From Acidovorax sp. (GTDB lineage: Bacteria > Pseudomonadota > Gammaproteobacteria > Burkholderiales > Burkholderiaceae_C): a stretch of 64,000 nucleotides of DNA. The notes below the pieces were generated by a model that had not been told where the DNA came from, did no database searches, and saw only the letters and a list, made by a program, of their open reading frames with translations. The translations under genes were made by a program, and so were the position numbers. Positions 34,213 to 42,597 of this stretch are shown here, piece after piece; within the stretch, counting starts at the first letter, position 1; the number at the start of each line of letters is the position of its first letter. The stretch covers positions 248,001 to 312,000 of the forward strand of contig NZ_JAJTBB010000085.1 in NCBI RefSeq assembly GCF_021287135.1, written 5' to 3'.

Positions 34213-34230
34213 TATGAATTTCGTTTCATA
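34213..34230. promoter_or_regulatory. Dyad upstream of the exported formate dehydrogenase genes
   Basis: TATGAA and TTCATA form 6-bp arms around TTTCGT, 25 bp before the Tat-target gene. It falls in a locally AT-rich stretch of the 147-bp gap after torD, where the promoter of the fdhABC genes should lie. It may be an operator; no known factor is matched. Confidence 0.35.
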
Positions 34231-34255
34231 GCTGCCAGCCATTCTGGAGACACGC

Positions 34256-34471
34256 ATGCAGAACCGCCAGCCCCATTCCTCGCGCCGCAGCTTCTTTGCC
34301 GGCGCCGCCACGGTCGGTGCCGCCGCCGCTGCCGTGGCCACGCTTCCCCCTGTCGTGCCTGCCGCTTCAGACGACCTGGCCGCAGAGCCCGCCCGGCCCG
34401 TGCCCGAAAACGGTGGTGGCTACCACCTGTCGGCGCATGTGAAGCACTACTACAAGACCACCCAGATCTGA
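34256..34471 (+). CDS. Formate dehydrogenase region Tat-target small protein
   Basis: A 71-residue protein with a twin-arginine leader (SSRRSFFAGAATVGAAAAAV) and a short mature part ending GGGYHLSAHVKHYYKTTQI. It corresponds to the small Tat-target family found beside formate dehydrogenase alpha genes (TIGR02811-type). It lies 14 bp before fdhA. It may be carried out with the FdhA complex or act in its assembly; this is not shown experimentally to my knowledge. Confidence 0.88.
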   Translation: MQNRQPHSSRRSFFAGAATVGAAAAAVATLPPVVPAASDDLAAEPARPVPENGGGYHLSAHVKHYYKTTQI

Positions 34472-34485
34472 CCGCGGGACGCGCC

Positions 34486-37455
34486 ATGTTGCTCACCAAG
34501 AAGTCTCCCCATGCCCCGCAGAGCCCCGCATCTGCGGCCTCTCCCTTTGTGCACAGCCTGCGCCGGGGCTTGTCCCACGCGCTGCCCACCATGGACCGCC
34601 GGTCTTTCCTGCGTCGCTCCGGGCTGGGCGTCGGCGTGGGCATCGCGGCATCGCAGCTCACGCTGGTCAAGAAATCCAACGCCGCCGAGGGCGCCAAGGT
34701 CGGCCTGGGCGACAGCAAGATCGAGGTGCGCCGCACCGTGTGCAGCCACTGCTCGGTGGGCTGCGCGGTGGACGCCGTGGTCGAGAACGGCGTGTGGGTG
34801 CGGCAGGAGCCCGTGTTCGACTCGCCCATCAACCTGGGCTCGCACTGCGCCAAGGGCGCGGCCCTGCGCGAGCACGGCCATGGCGAATACCGCCTGCGCT
34901 ACCCCATGAAGCTCGTCAACGGCAAGTACGAGCGCATCAGCTGGGACACGGCCCTCAACGAGATCACCGCCAAGATGCAGGAGCTGCGCAAGGCCAGCGG
35001 CCCGGACAGCGTGTACTTCGTGGGCTCGTCCAAGCACAACAACGAACAGGCCTACCTGCTGCGCAAGTTCGTGAGCTTCTGGGGCACCAACAACTGCGAC
35101 CACCAGGCGCGCATCTGCCACTCCACCACCGTGGCGGGCGTGGCGAACACCTGGGGCTACGGGGCCATGACCAATTCGTACAACGACATGCAGAACAGCA
35201 AGGTCGCCCTGTACATCGGCTCCAACGCGGCCGAGGCCCACCCGGTGAGCATGCTGCACATGCTGCACGCCAAGGAAACCGGCTGCAAGATGATCGTGGT
35301 GGACCCGCGCTTCACCCGCACGGCCGCCAAGGCCGACGAGTACGTGCGCATCCGCTCGGGCACCGACATTCCGTTCCTGTTCGGCCTGCTGTACCACATC
35401 TTCAAGAACGGCTGGGAAGACAAGCAGTACATCCACGACCGTGTCTACGGCATGGACAAGGTGCGCGAGGAAGTCCTGGCCAAGTGGACCCCTGACAAGG
35501 TGGAAGAGGCCTGCGGCGTCAAGGAAGACCAGATGTTCAAGGTCGCCAAGATGCTGCACGACAACAACCCTGGCACCGTCGTGTGGTGCATGGGCCAGAC
35601 GCAGCACACCATCGGCAACGCCATGGTGCGCGCCTCGTGCATCCTGCAGCTGGCGCTGGGCAACGTGGGCAAGTCCGGCGGCGGCACCAACATCTTCCGC
35701 GGCCACGACAACGTGCAGGGCGCCACCGACGTGGGCCCCAACCCCGACTCGCTGCCCGGCTACTACGGCCTGGCCGAAGGCTCGTGGAAGCACTTCGCCG
35801 CCGTGTGGGGTGTGGACTTCGAGTGGATCAAGAAGCAGTACGCCACGCCCGCGATGATGACCAAGAACGGCATCACCGTGTCGCGCTGGATTGACGGCGT
35901 GCTGGAGAAGAACGAGCTCATCGACCAGGACTCCAACCTGCGCGGGGTGTTCTTCTGGGGTCACGCGCCCAACTCGCAAACCCGTGGCCTCGAGATGAAG
36001 CGCGCCATGGACAAGCTGGACCTGCTGGTGGTTGTGGACCCGTACCCGTCGGCCACCGCTGCCATGGCCGCCATGCCGGGCAAGGCTGAAGACCTCAACC
36101 CCAACCGCGCGGTGTACCTGCTGCCGGCCGCCACGCAGTTCGAGACCAGCGGGTCGTGCACGGCGTCCAACCGCTCCATCCAGTGGCGCGAAAAGGTCAT
36201 CGAACCGCTGTGGGAGAGCCGCTCCGACCACATGATCATGTACCAGTTCGCGCAAAAGCTGGGCTTCGCCGACGAGCTGGTCAAGAACTACAAGCTGCAG
36301 AAGGTCAAGGGCATGGACGAGCCCGTGCCCGAGGACATCCTGCGCGAGATCAATCGCAGCGTCTGGACCATTGGCTACACCGGCCAGAGCCCCGAGCGCC
36401 TCAAGGCCCACATGAAGAACATGCACCTGTTCGACGTGAAGACGCTGAAGGCCAAGGGCGGCAAGGACAAGGACACGGGCTACGATTTCACGGGCGACTA
36501 CTTCGGGCTGCCGTGGCCGTGCTTTGGCACGCCCGAGCTCAAGCATCCCGGCTCGCCCAACCTGTACGACACCTCCAAGCACGTCATGGACGGCGGCGGC
36601 AACTTCCGCGCCAACTTTGGCGTGGAAAAGGACGGCGTGAACCTGCTGGCCGAGGACGGCTCGCATTCCCTGGGCTGCGAGATCACCACCGGCTACCCCG
36701 AGTTCGACCACGTGCTGCTGAAAAAGCTGGGCTGGTGGGACGACCTCTCGGACGCAGAGAAGGCCAAGGCCGAGGGCAAGAACTGGAAGACCGACCCCAC
36801 GGGCGCCATCATCCGCGTGGCCATGAAGCACGGCTGCCACCCGTTTGGCAACGCCAAGGCGCGTGCCGTGGTGTGGAACTTCCCCGACGCCATTCCGCAG
36901 CACCGCGAGCCGCTGTACGGCACGCGGCCCGACCTGGTGGCCAAGTACCCCACGCACGACGACAAGAAGGCCTTCTGGCGCCTGCCCACGCTGTACAAGA
37001 CGGTGCAGGAGAAGAACGTGGCCGACAAGGTGTCCGAGAAGTTCCCGCTCATCCTCAGCTCCGGCCGCCTGGTGGAGTACGAGGGCGGCGGTGAGGAGAC
37101 CCGCTCCAACCCCTGGCTGGCCGAACTGCAGCAGGAGGCGTTCGTCGAGATCAACCCCAAGACCGCTGCCGACCGCGGCGTCCGCAACGGCGAACGCGTG
37201 TGGCTGAGCTCGCCCACCGGGGCCCGCATCAACGTGCAGGCGCTGGTCACCGAGCGCGTGGCACCCGACACGGTGTGGATGCCGTTCCACTTCTCGGGCC
37301 GCTGGCAAGGGGCCGACCTGCTGGCGTACTACCCCAAGGGCGCGGCGCCGGTGGTGCGCGGCGAGGCGGTGAATACCGCGACAACCTATGGCTACGACAG
37401 CGTGACCATGATGCAAGAAACCAAGACCACGATCTGCAACGTGGAACGCGCTTAA
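34486..37455 (+). CDS. fdhA: Formate dehydrogenase alpha subunit, Tat-exported
   Basis: A 989-residue periplasmic molybdopterin (bis-MGD) oxidoreductase. The Tat motif DRRSFLRRS (residues 37-45) precedes a hydrophobic stretch; a start at Met36 (34591) would give a conventional leader, so the first 35 residues may not be translated. The [4Fe-4S] ligands are Cys86, Cys89, Cys93 and Cys121, and the Mo ligand is Cys211 in ICHSTTVAG with His212, so no selenocysteine is needed. The C-terminal molybdopterin-dinucleotide domain includes WMPFHFSGRWQGADLL. It is followed by fdhB 10 bp later. The clustered Tat-target protein, TorD chaperone and cytochrome b subunit mark it as the quinone-linked type. 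Confidence 0.95.
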   Translation: MLLTKKSPHAPQSPASAASPFVHSLRRGLSHALPTMDRRSFLRRSGLGVGVGIAASQLTLVKKSNAAEGAKVGLGDSKIEVRRTVCSHCSVGCAVDAVVENGVWVRQEPVFDSPINLGSHCAKGAALREHGHGEYRLRYPMKLVNGKYERISWDTALNEITAKMQELRKASGPDSVYFVGSSKHNNEQAYLLRKFVSFWGTNNCDHQARICHSTTVAGVANTWGYGAMTNSYNDMQNSKVALYIGSNAAEAHPVSMLHMLHAKETGCKMIVVDPRFTRTAAKADEYVRIRSGTDIPFLFGLLYHIFKNGWEDKQYIHDRVYGMDKVREEVLAKWTPDKVEEACGVKEDQMFKVAKMLHDNNPGTVVWCMGQTQHTIGNAMVRASCILQLALGNVGKSGGGTNIFRGHDNVQGATDVGPNPDSLPGYYGLAEGSWKHFAAVWGVDFEWIKKQYATPAMMTKNGITVSRWIDGVLEKNELIDQDSNLRGVFFWGHAPNSQTRGLEMKRAMDKLDLLVVVDPYPSATAAMAAMPGKAEDLNPNRAVYLLPAATQFETSGSCTASNRSIQWREKVIEPLWESRSDHMIMYQFAQKLGFADELVKNYKLQKVKGMDEPVPEDILREINRSVWTIGYTGQSPERLKAHMKNMHLFDVKTLKAKGGKDKDTGYDFTGDYFGLPWPCFGTPELKHPGSPNLYDTSKHVMDGGGNFRANFGVEKDGVNLLAEDGSHSLGCEITTGYPEFDHVLLKKLGWWDDLSDAEKAKAEGKNWKTDPTGAIIRVAMKHGCHPFGNAKARAVVWNFPDAIPQHREPLYGTRPDLVAKYPTHDDKKAFWRLPTLYKTVQEKNVADKVSEKFPLILSSGRLVEYEGGGEETRSNPWLAELQQEAFVEINPKTAADRGVRNGERVWLSSPTGARINVQALVTERVAPDTVWMPFHFSGRWQGADLLAYYPKGAAPVVRGEAVNTATTYGYDSVTMMQETKTTICNVERA

Positions 37456-37465
37456 GGAGGCAGCG

Positions 37466-38089
37466 ATGGCACGAATGAAATTCATCTGCGACGCCGAGCG
37501 CTGCATCGAGTGCAACAGCTGCGTCACAGCCTGCAAGAACGAGCACGAGGTGCCCTGGGGCGTGAACCGCCGCCGCGTGGTCACGCTCAACGACGGCGTG
37601 CCCGGCGAAAAGTCCATCTCGGTGGCCTGCATGCACTGCAGCGACGCGCCCTGCATGGCGGTCTGCCCCGTCAACTGCTTCTACCGCACCGAAGAGGGCG
37701 TGGTGCTGCACGACAAGGATGTGTGCATCGGCTGCGGCTACTGCAGCTATGCCTGCCCCTTCGGTGCGCCGCAATTCCCGTCGCAAGGCACGTTTGGCGT
37801 GCGCGGCAAGATGGACAAGTGCACGTTCTGCGCCGGCGGCCCCGAAACCCACGGCAGCCAGGCCGAGTTCGAGAAATACGGCCGCAACCGCTTGGCCGAA
37901 GGCAAGCTGCCCGCCTGCGCCGAGATGTGTTCCACCAAGGCCCTGCTGGCCGGCGATGGCGACGTGGTAGCCGACATCTTCCGCAACCGGGTCGTGCAAC
38001 GCGGCAAGGGCGCCGAAGTCTGGGGCTGGGGTACGGCCTACGGTTCGCAACAAGCGGGGCAACCGCCCGCAGGAGGCAACAAGTCATGA
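37466..38089 (+). CDS. fdhB: Formate dehydrogenase beta subunit, 4Fe-4S protein
   Basis: A 207-residue electron-transfer subunit with four [4Fe-4S] clusters: CDAERCIECNSCVTACKNEH, then ACMHCSDAPCMAVCPVNC, then CIGCGYCSYACPFG, and a split last set in KCTFC and PACAEMCST. It carries electrons from FdhA to the FdhC cytochrome. No signal peptide is present, so it is co-exported with FdhA by the Tat route. No C-terminal membrane helix is seen, unlike E. coli FdnH. GGAGG lies just before the start. It overlaps the small lipoprotein gene by ATGA. Confidence 0.93.
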   Translation: MARMKFICDAERCIECNSCVTACKNEHEVPWGVNRRRVVTLNDGVPGEKSISVACMHCSDAPCMAVCPVNCFYRTEEGVVLHDKDVCIGCGYCSYACPFGAPQFPSQGTFGVRGKMDKCTFCAGGPETHGSQAEFEKYGRNRLAEGKLPACAEMCSTKALLAGDGDVVADIFRNRVVQRGKGAEVWGWGTAYGSQQAGQPPAGGNKS

Positions 38090-38325
38090 GCAGCCGCACC
38101 GCTTACCCCCTGATGGCCGTGTTGGCCGTTGCCGCGCTGGCGGCTTGCGGCGAAAAGCCGCAGACCGGCGCGGGTATCCGCAGCGACGCGCCACCCTACG
38201 CGGGCACCGGGAGCAACTTCACCCAGCCCGGCTGGAAGGCGGGCGACAAAGCCAGCTGGGAGTCCGAACTGAAGGCGCGCCAGCAGTACTCCCAGAACGA
38301 ATACACCCGCACGCAGACCAAGTGA
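38086..38325 (+). CDS. Small lipoprotein between fdhB and fdhC
   Basis: A 79-residue protein beginning MSSRTAYPLMAVLAVAALAA with the lipobox LAAC (Cys21). The mature part is hydrophilic (GWKAGDKASWESELKARQQ) with no known domain. Its ATG overlaps the fdhB stop and its stop lies 8 bp before fdhC, so it is embedded in the operon and probably made in step with the enzyme. It could anchor or stabilise the periplasmic FdhAB part, but this is inference. I do not recognise a named family. Confidence 0.75.
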   Translation: MSSRTAYPLMAVLAVAALAACGEKPQTGAGIRSDAPPYAGTGSNFTQPGWKAGDKASWESELKARQQYSQNEYTRTQTK

Positions 38326-38333
38326 GGCCCGCC

Positions 38334-39524
38334 ATGCAACACATCCTATGGTCGGTGGCGCTGGCAGCGGGCCTGGCCTGGGGCACGGCCGGGGCGCAAG
38401 CCCCCGCCGCACCGGAGCCGGCGGCGCCCGCCGTGGCCGCGCCTGCGGGTATCCAGAGCCAGAACATCTTCGAGGTCAAGCCCGACGCCAGTGCCGATCC
38501 GCACTACGCCGAGCAGACCAATGGCGAGCGCGCCAAGGTCCAGCCCGGCAACAACGCGCCCATGTGGCGCCAGGTGGGGCAGGGCGTGACGGGCTACAGC
38601 AGCCTGCCCAAGAGCCAGGCGCCCGAGGCCGGCAACCTGATCCAGTCCTTCGTGCAGTACCCGGGCTCGCGCTACACCAACGCCGGCGAGGCCTGGCGCC
38701 AGGTGCGCAACCAGTGGATCATCCCGTACGGCGCCGCGCTGCTGGCCATCGTGCTGCTGGCCCTGGGCATCTTCTACTTCGTGAAAGGCCCGCTGGGGCA
38801 CGACCACCCCGAAGGGGGCGGCGCGCGCCGCATCGAGCGCTTCACGCCGTTCGAGCGCGCGGCCCATTGGGCCAATGCGTTCGCCTTCCTGGCGCTGGCG
38901 GCCTCGGGCATCGTCATGGCGTTTGGCAAGTTCTTCCTGCAGCCCGTTCTGGGGGCCACGCTGTTCGGCTGGCTGACCTATGCGCTCAAGAACGTGCACA
39001 ACTTCATGGGCCCGCTGTTTGCCGTGTCCCTGCTGGTGATCATTGTCACCTTCATCAAGGACAACATCGCCAACCGCGCGGACTTCGTCTGGCTGTCCAA
39101 GGCCGGCGGCATGCTGGGCGGGGACCATCAGGTGCCTTCCCACCGCTTCAACGCCGGTGAGAAGGGGCTGTTCTGGTGGGGCATCACCATTCCCGGCATC
39201 TTTGTGGTGGCGTCGGGCCTGGTGCTGGACAAGCTCATCCCGGGGTTGGGCGACGTGCGCGGCGACATGCACATCGCCCACATGGTCCACGCCACGCTGG
39301 CGATCTGGATGGTGGCGCTGATCTGCGGCCACATCTACATGGGCACCGTGGGCATGCGCGGCGCCTACAAGGCCATGAAGACCGGCTACGTGAGCGAGGG
39401 CTGGGCGCGCGAGCACCATGAGCTCTGGTACGAAGACATCCAGGCCGGCAAGATCCCGCGCGAGCGCAGCGCCGAAGCCAAGGCCCCCGGCCAGGCACCG
39501 GCCAACCCCACCGTTCAGGCATGA
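38334..39524 (+). CDS. fdhC: Formate dehydrogenase gamma subunit, cytochrome b556
   Basis: A 396-residue inner-membrane subunit passing electrons to quinone. A signal peptide (LAAGLAWGTAGAQA) and a periplasmic Ala/Pro-rich region of about 120 residues come first. Four membrane segments follow, starting IPYGAALLAIVLLALGIFYF. Candidate haem-ligand His residues lie in ERAAHWANAFAF, NVHNFMGPLF and AHMVHATLAIWM with ICGHIYMG, which is the FdnI-type pattern. The long N-terminal periplasmic extension is typical of this FdhC group rather than of E. coli FdnI. Confidence 0.92.
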   Translation: MQHILWSVALAAGLAWGTAGAQAPAAPEPAAPAVAAPAGIQSQNIFEVKPDASADPHYAEQTNGERAKVQPGNNAPMWRQVGQGVTGYSSLPKSQAPEAGNLIQSFVQYPGSRYTNAGEAWRQVRNQWIIPYGAALLAIVLLALGIFYFVKGPLGHDHPEGGGARRIERFTPFERAAHWANAFAFLALAASGIVMAFGKFFLQPVLGATLFGWLTYALKNVHNFMGPLFAVSLLVIIVTFIKDNIANRADFVWLSKAGGMLGGDHQVPSHRFNAGEKGLFWWGITIPGIFVVASGLVLDKLIPGLGDVRGDMHIAHMVHATLAIWMVALICGHIYMGTVGMRGAYKAMKTGYVSEGWAREHHELWYEDIQAGKIPRERSAEAKAPGQAPANPTVQA

Positions 39525-39949
39525 GGTTTTCCATGGCGAAGTTGATGATGACGACACCGATCCGCACCGCCGCATGGCGCACCGCGGCAGCCCTGGGCGC
39601 GGCCGCGCTGTGCTCGCTGGCCTCGGCCAAGCTGCCCCCTCCGTCCCCCGAGGCGGCGGCCAAGGCAGCTGAAGCCGCCGCCAAGGCGAGCTGGAGCGCC
39701 AAGGTGGACAACTACAAGCTCTGCCAGGCCCAGGACCGCGTGGCCGCCCACTACCGCAAGACCACGCCGTCGGCCAAGCCGGCCACTGCTGCCGGCGCCG
39801 CGTGCATGGACCCGGGACCGTTTGCCTACACCCCTCCCGAGGCCAAGCCACTGGAGGCCGCCGGCGCGCACTCGCCCGCCGGCACGGCGGCCAGCCCCCA
39901 CAACACTGCCGTGCCCGCCGCAGCAGGCGCCTCGGCCCCCAAGCCCTGA
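39521..39949 (+). CDS. Periplasmic Ala-rich protein of the fdh operon
   Basis: A 142-residue protein with a signal peptide ending near ALCSLASA and an Ala/Pro-rich mature part. A short conserved-looking core, WSAKVDNYKLCQAQDRVAAH then YRKTT, has one Cys, and a second Cys lies in AACMDPGPFAY; they could form a disulfide. Its ATG overlaps the fdhC stop. It is the last gene before the strong terminator at 40014-40051. The family is unknown to me, though similar small proteins follow fdhC in relatives. A start at 39533 is equally possible. Confidence 0.7.
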   Translation: MRFSMAKLMMTTPIRTAAWRTAAALGAAALCSLASAKLPPPSPEAAAKAAEAAAKASWSAKVDNYKLCQAQDRVAAHYRKTTPSAKPATAAGAACMDPGPFAYTPPEAKPLEAAGAHSPAGTAASPHNTAVPAAAGASAPKP

Positions 39950-40013
39950 CAGGCGGCGCCTCCTGGCGCGGGAATCGCACGTCCCTGCCATCAGCCCGCA
40001 CTGTTTTCCCTCC

Positions 40014-40051
40014 CGCCGCGCTGCAGCCCCCTGCAGCGCGGCGTTGTTTTT
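40014..40051 (+). terminator. Strong rho-independent terminator of the fdh operon
   Basis: A 13-bp perfect stem (CGCCGCGCTGCAG and CTGCAGCGCGGCG) with a 4-base C loop is followed by TTGTTTTT. It lies 65 bp after the last fdh-operon gene and separates the operon from fdhD, which should therefore have its own promoter. Confidence 0.92.
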
Positions 40052-40120
40052 GGCGCGCCGTGCGGGCGGGATGGTTTCCCGGTTCCAGCACCGCCTGGCC
40101 GCAATGCGTACATTTGGCCC

Positions 40121-41065
40121 ATGACTGCCCTGACTTCCTCCCCTGAACCTGCGATGGTTCACACCTTAGCCAACGGGCCGCGCCTGACCGCCGCGCGCGC
40201 GCCGTTGACGCACAGCGTCACGGTGGTCAACGAGCATGGCCTGCAGGAAACGGTGCAGATCCCGGCCGAGCGGCCGCTGACGGTGTATGTGGACCGGCGC
40301 GAACTCGTCACCCTCATGACGCTGGGTGCGCACCCTGAACTGCTGGTGCTCGGCTACCTGCGCAACCAGCGCCTGGTGGATTCCGTGTCGGACATCGAGT
40401 CCATCACGGTGGACTGGGAGGTGCACGCGGCTGCGGTGCGCACGCGCCATGGCATTGCCCGGCTGGATGAGCGCACGGCCACCAAGGTGGTGACCACCGG
40501 CTGCGGCCAGGGCAGCGTGTTCGGCGGGCTGATGGATGCGGTGGAGCGCATCAGCCTGCCCGAGGCCCGGCTTACGCAGGGCCAGCTGTATGGCATCGTG
40601 AACGCCATCCGGCTCAAGGAAACCACCTACAAATCCGCCGGATCGGTACACGGGTGTGCGCTGTTCCGCGGGGAAGAACTGCTGGTGTTCGTGGAAGACG
40701 TGGGGCGCCACAACGCCATCGACACCATTGCCGGCTGGATGTGGATGAACCCCGAGCCGGGCGATGGCACCGGCCCGGCGCAAGCCCCCCTGTCCGGCAC
40801 GGACAAGGTGTTCTACACCACAGGCCGCCTGACCAGCGAGATGGTCATCAAATCCGCCCAGATGGGCGTGCCCATCGTGGTGTCGCGCAGCGGCATGACG
40901 CAGATGGGCCACGCGGTGGCGCAGCAGCTGGGCCTGTGTGCCATCGGGCGTGCAACCAACCGCCGGTTCGTGTGCTACAGCGGCGCGCACCGGCTGGTGC
41001 TGCAGCCGGAGCTGGCGCAGCCGGCGGCGGCCACGGTGGCGGGCGAAGGTAGCGCGAGACCGTAA
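40121..41065 (+). CDS. fdhD: Formate dehydrogenase accessory sulfurtransferase FdhD/FdsC
   Basis: Cytoplasmic protein that transfers sulfur to the molybdenum cofactor of formate dehydrogenases. The 314-residue product has the FdhD signatures ELVTLMTLGAHPELLVLGYL, YKSAGSVHGCALF, VFVEDVGRHNAIDTIAGWMW and RLTSEMVIKSAQMGVPIVVS. At the site of the E. coli CxxC sulfur-transfer motif it has TTGCGQGS with a single Cys128, as some FdsC-type homologues do. It is transcribed apart from the fdh operon (terminator before it). It may serve both formate dehydrogenases; no separate fdsC is present. Confidence 0.93.
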   Translation: MTALTSSPEPAMVHTLANGPRLTAARAPLTHSVTVVNEHGLQETVQIPAERPLTVYVDRRELVTLMTLGAHPELLVLGYLRNQRLVDSVSDIESITVDWEVHAAAVRTRHGIARLDERTATKVVTTGCGQGSVFGGLMDAVERISLPEARLTQGQLYGIVNAIRLKETTYKSAGSVHGCALFRGEELLVFVEDVGRHNAIDTIAGWMWMNPEPGDGTGPAQAPLSGTDKVFYTTGRLTSEMVIKSAQMGVPIVVSRSGMTQMGHAVAQQLGLCAIGRATNRRFVCYSGAHRLVLQPELAQPAAATVAGEGSARP

Positions 41066-41086
41066 CGCAACTGCAGTACGCCGGGA

Positions 41087-41584
41087 TCAAGTGCGCGGCG
41101 GGGTCGGGGATGAAGCCGCCTTGCGGACGGTATCGCGGTTTCCGTGGGACCGTGCGAAGGCGCGCCGCACCACCGCCGCGCCGGCGCCGCTGCCGCTGTC
41201 GGGAGCGGTTGCGTGCGCCGTGGAGACAGGCTGCCGGGGGTCACATCGCAGCGCGTCGAAGGTGGCCTGGAGCTCCTTTTTCAGGGTGCGGAGCTGTGCC
41301 ATGTGGGCGTCAATCTGCGCAAGCTTGGCCTTGAGCTGCCGCTCAATCTCGGTACGGCCGAAGGTGCCTTGCGCCATCTGCGGCAGGATGGCCTGTATCT
41401 CCGCCAATGAGAATCCCAATGCTTGCGCACCCCGCACAAATTGCAGCGTAGCGACGTGGGCCTGGCTGTAGGTGCGGTAGCCATTGGCCTGGCGCTGCGG
41501 CGGGGCAATGAGGCCTTGCTTTTCGTAGTAGCGGACGGTGTCGGCCGACACCCCGACCGCCTGGGCGATTTGACTGACGTTCAT
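41087..41584 (-). CDS. MerR-family transcriptional regulator
   Basis: A 165-residue MerR protein with the N-terminal winged helix MNVSQIAQAVGVSADTVRYY and EKQGLIAPPQRQANGYRTYS, followed by LQFVRGAQALGFSLAEIQAI and a dimerisation coiled coil. The only Cys (CDPRQP) stands alone, so it is unlike the metal sensors CueR or ZntR; a small-molecule ligand is more likely. The C-terminal 50 residues are low complexity. It is divergent from a metallo-beta-lactamase-fold gene and the shared region has a MerR-type long-spacer promoter. Confidence 0.88.
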   Translation of the reverse strand: MNVSQIAQAVGVSADTVRYYEKQGLIAPPQRQANGYRTYSQAHVATLQFVRGAQALGFSLAEIQAILPQMAQGTFGRTEIERQLKAKLAQIDAHMAQLRTLKKELQATFDALRCDPRQPVSTAHATAPDSGSGAGAAVVRRAFARSHGNRDTVRKAASSPTPPRT

Positions 41585-41614
41585 GGTGGCGCGGGCGCAA
41601 GTGCGCTGGCAATG

Positions 41615-41650
41615 GAGCTTGACATTGGAGCATAGACCAAGCTTTACGCT
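41615..41650 (+). promoter_or_regulatory. MerR-type promoter with long spacer and operator dyad
   Basis: TTGACA (41619-41624) and TACGCT (41645-41650) are separated by 20 bp, instead of the usual 17. The spacer region carries AGCTTG and CAAGCT arms (41616-41643). Overlong spacers with a dyad between -35 and -10 are the hallmark of promoters that MerR-family activators untwist. It would drive the metallohydrolase gene starting at 41680. Confidence 0.75.
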
Positions 41651-41679
41651 GCGCTCCTTTTGGCTTTCAGGACAAGACC

Positions 41680-42597
41680 ATGCTCTGCCCTCGCTCCCGC
41701 TTTTGCACGCTCCTCGTTTCGGCGGTCATGGCCATCACGGCGCACGCCCAAACCACCGCCTCGAACCCAGGCCCGCTCCCGGACGTGGGCTTTGCCATCG
41801 TCAAGACATCGCAGGTTGCTGTGCCCGAGGTCCTGCTGGTGCCCGGTGGCAGCGTTGCCAAACAGGTGCACTCCAACTTCTCCGCTTTCCTGGTCAAGCA
41901 CCACGACGACTATCTGTTGTTTGACACGGGCATGGGCAGCCAGATAGACCTCCAGTACCAGCAGGGCATGCCGGTATGGTGGCGGCCTTTCTTCAAGTAC
42001 GACAAGCCCGTGGTCAGTGCGCGCGCGCAGTTGGACAAGGCTGGCATACCACCGTTGAAGCGCGTGATTCTGAGCCACAGCCATTGGGACCATGCTGGCG
42101 GTGTGCAGGATTTTCCGGAGGCGTCGGTGGGTGTTGCCGCAGCAGAGCTGGCCCGGGTGCGCACCCCCAGCACCGGGCCCGGAGGCACCTGGGAATCGCA
42201 GGTCGGTGCGGCGTCCATTCAATGGGAACCCCTGGTGTTCCAGCCCGCACCGTTCAAGGGCTATCCCGAAAGCCTTGATGTCTTCGGGGATGGCACCGTG
42301 GTTCTGGTGCCCATGCCTGGCCACACCAAGGGCTCCGTGGGGTTGTTTGTCACGGTGGATTCGGGCAGGCAGTATTTTCTGGTGGGCGATGTGGTCTGGA
42401 CCGTGGCTGCCCTGCAGCAGGGCGCGCCCAAATTCTGGGTGGCCGGCAAACTGGTGGATGACAACGCACCGCAGACGCAGGCCAGCCTGGAGAAGCTGCA
42501 GGTGCTGGCGCAGTCCGAGCCGGACCTGGTAGTGATCCCTGCACACGACAGCGCGGTACAGGATCCGTTGGGGTACTTTCCGGCCTGGGTGCAATGA
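41680..42597 (+). CDS. Periplasmic MBL-fold metallohydrolase
   Basis: A 305-residue protein with a Sec signal peptide (LCTLLVSAVMAITAHAQ) and the metallo-beta-lactamase fold: DTGMGSQIDL, the zinc motif LSHSHWDHAGG (HxHxDH), MPGHTKGSVGLF and VVIPAHDSAVQ. The substrate is unknown; the arrangement resembles lactonase-like or glyoxalase-II-like members more than true beta-lactamases. It is divergent from the MerR gene and has a MerR-type promoter, so it is very likely switched on by that regulator. Confidence 0.88.
   Translation: MLCPRSRFCTLLVSAVMAITAHAQTTASNPGPLPDVGFAIVKTSQVAVPEVLLVPGGSVAKQVHSNFSAFLVKHHDDYLLFDTGMGSQIDLQYQQGMPVWWRPFFKYDKPVVSARAQLDKAGIPPLKRVILSHSHWDHAGGVQDFPEASVGVAAAELARVRTPSTGPGGTWESQVGAASIQWEPLVFQPAPFKGYPESLDVFGDGTVVLVPMPGHTKGSVGLFVTVDSGRQYFLVGDVVWTVAALQQGAPKFWVAGKLVDDNAPQTQASLEKLQVLAQSEPDLVVIPAHDSAVQDPLGYFPAWVQ

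Noticed and set aside
34201-34217. Possible sigma-54 promoter before the fdh operon (TGGCAT near 34201)
   Set aside because: The -24 GG element is followed by TATG rather than the required TTGCA at the proper spacing.
34486-37455. Selenocysteine in the formate dehydrogenase alpha subunits
   Set aside because: Both have Cys (FdhA 211, FdsA 402) at the Mo-ligand position and no in-frame TGA.
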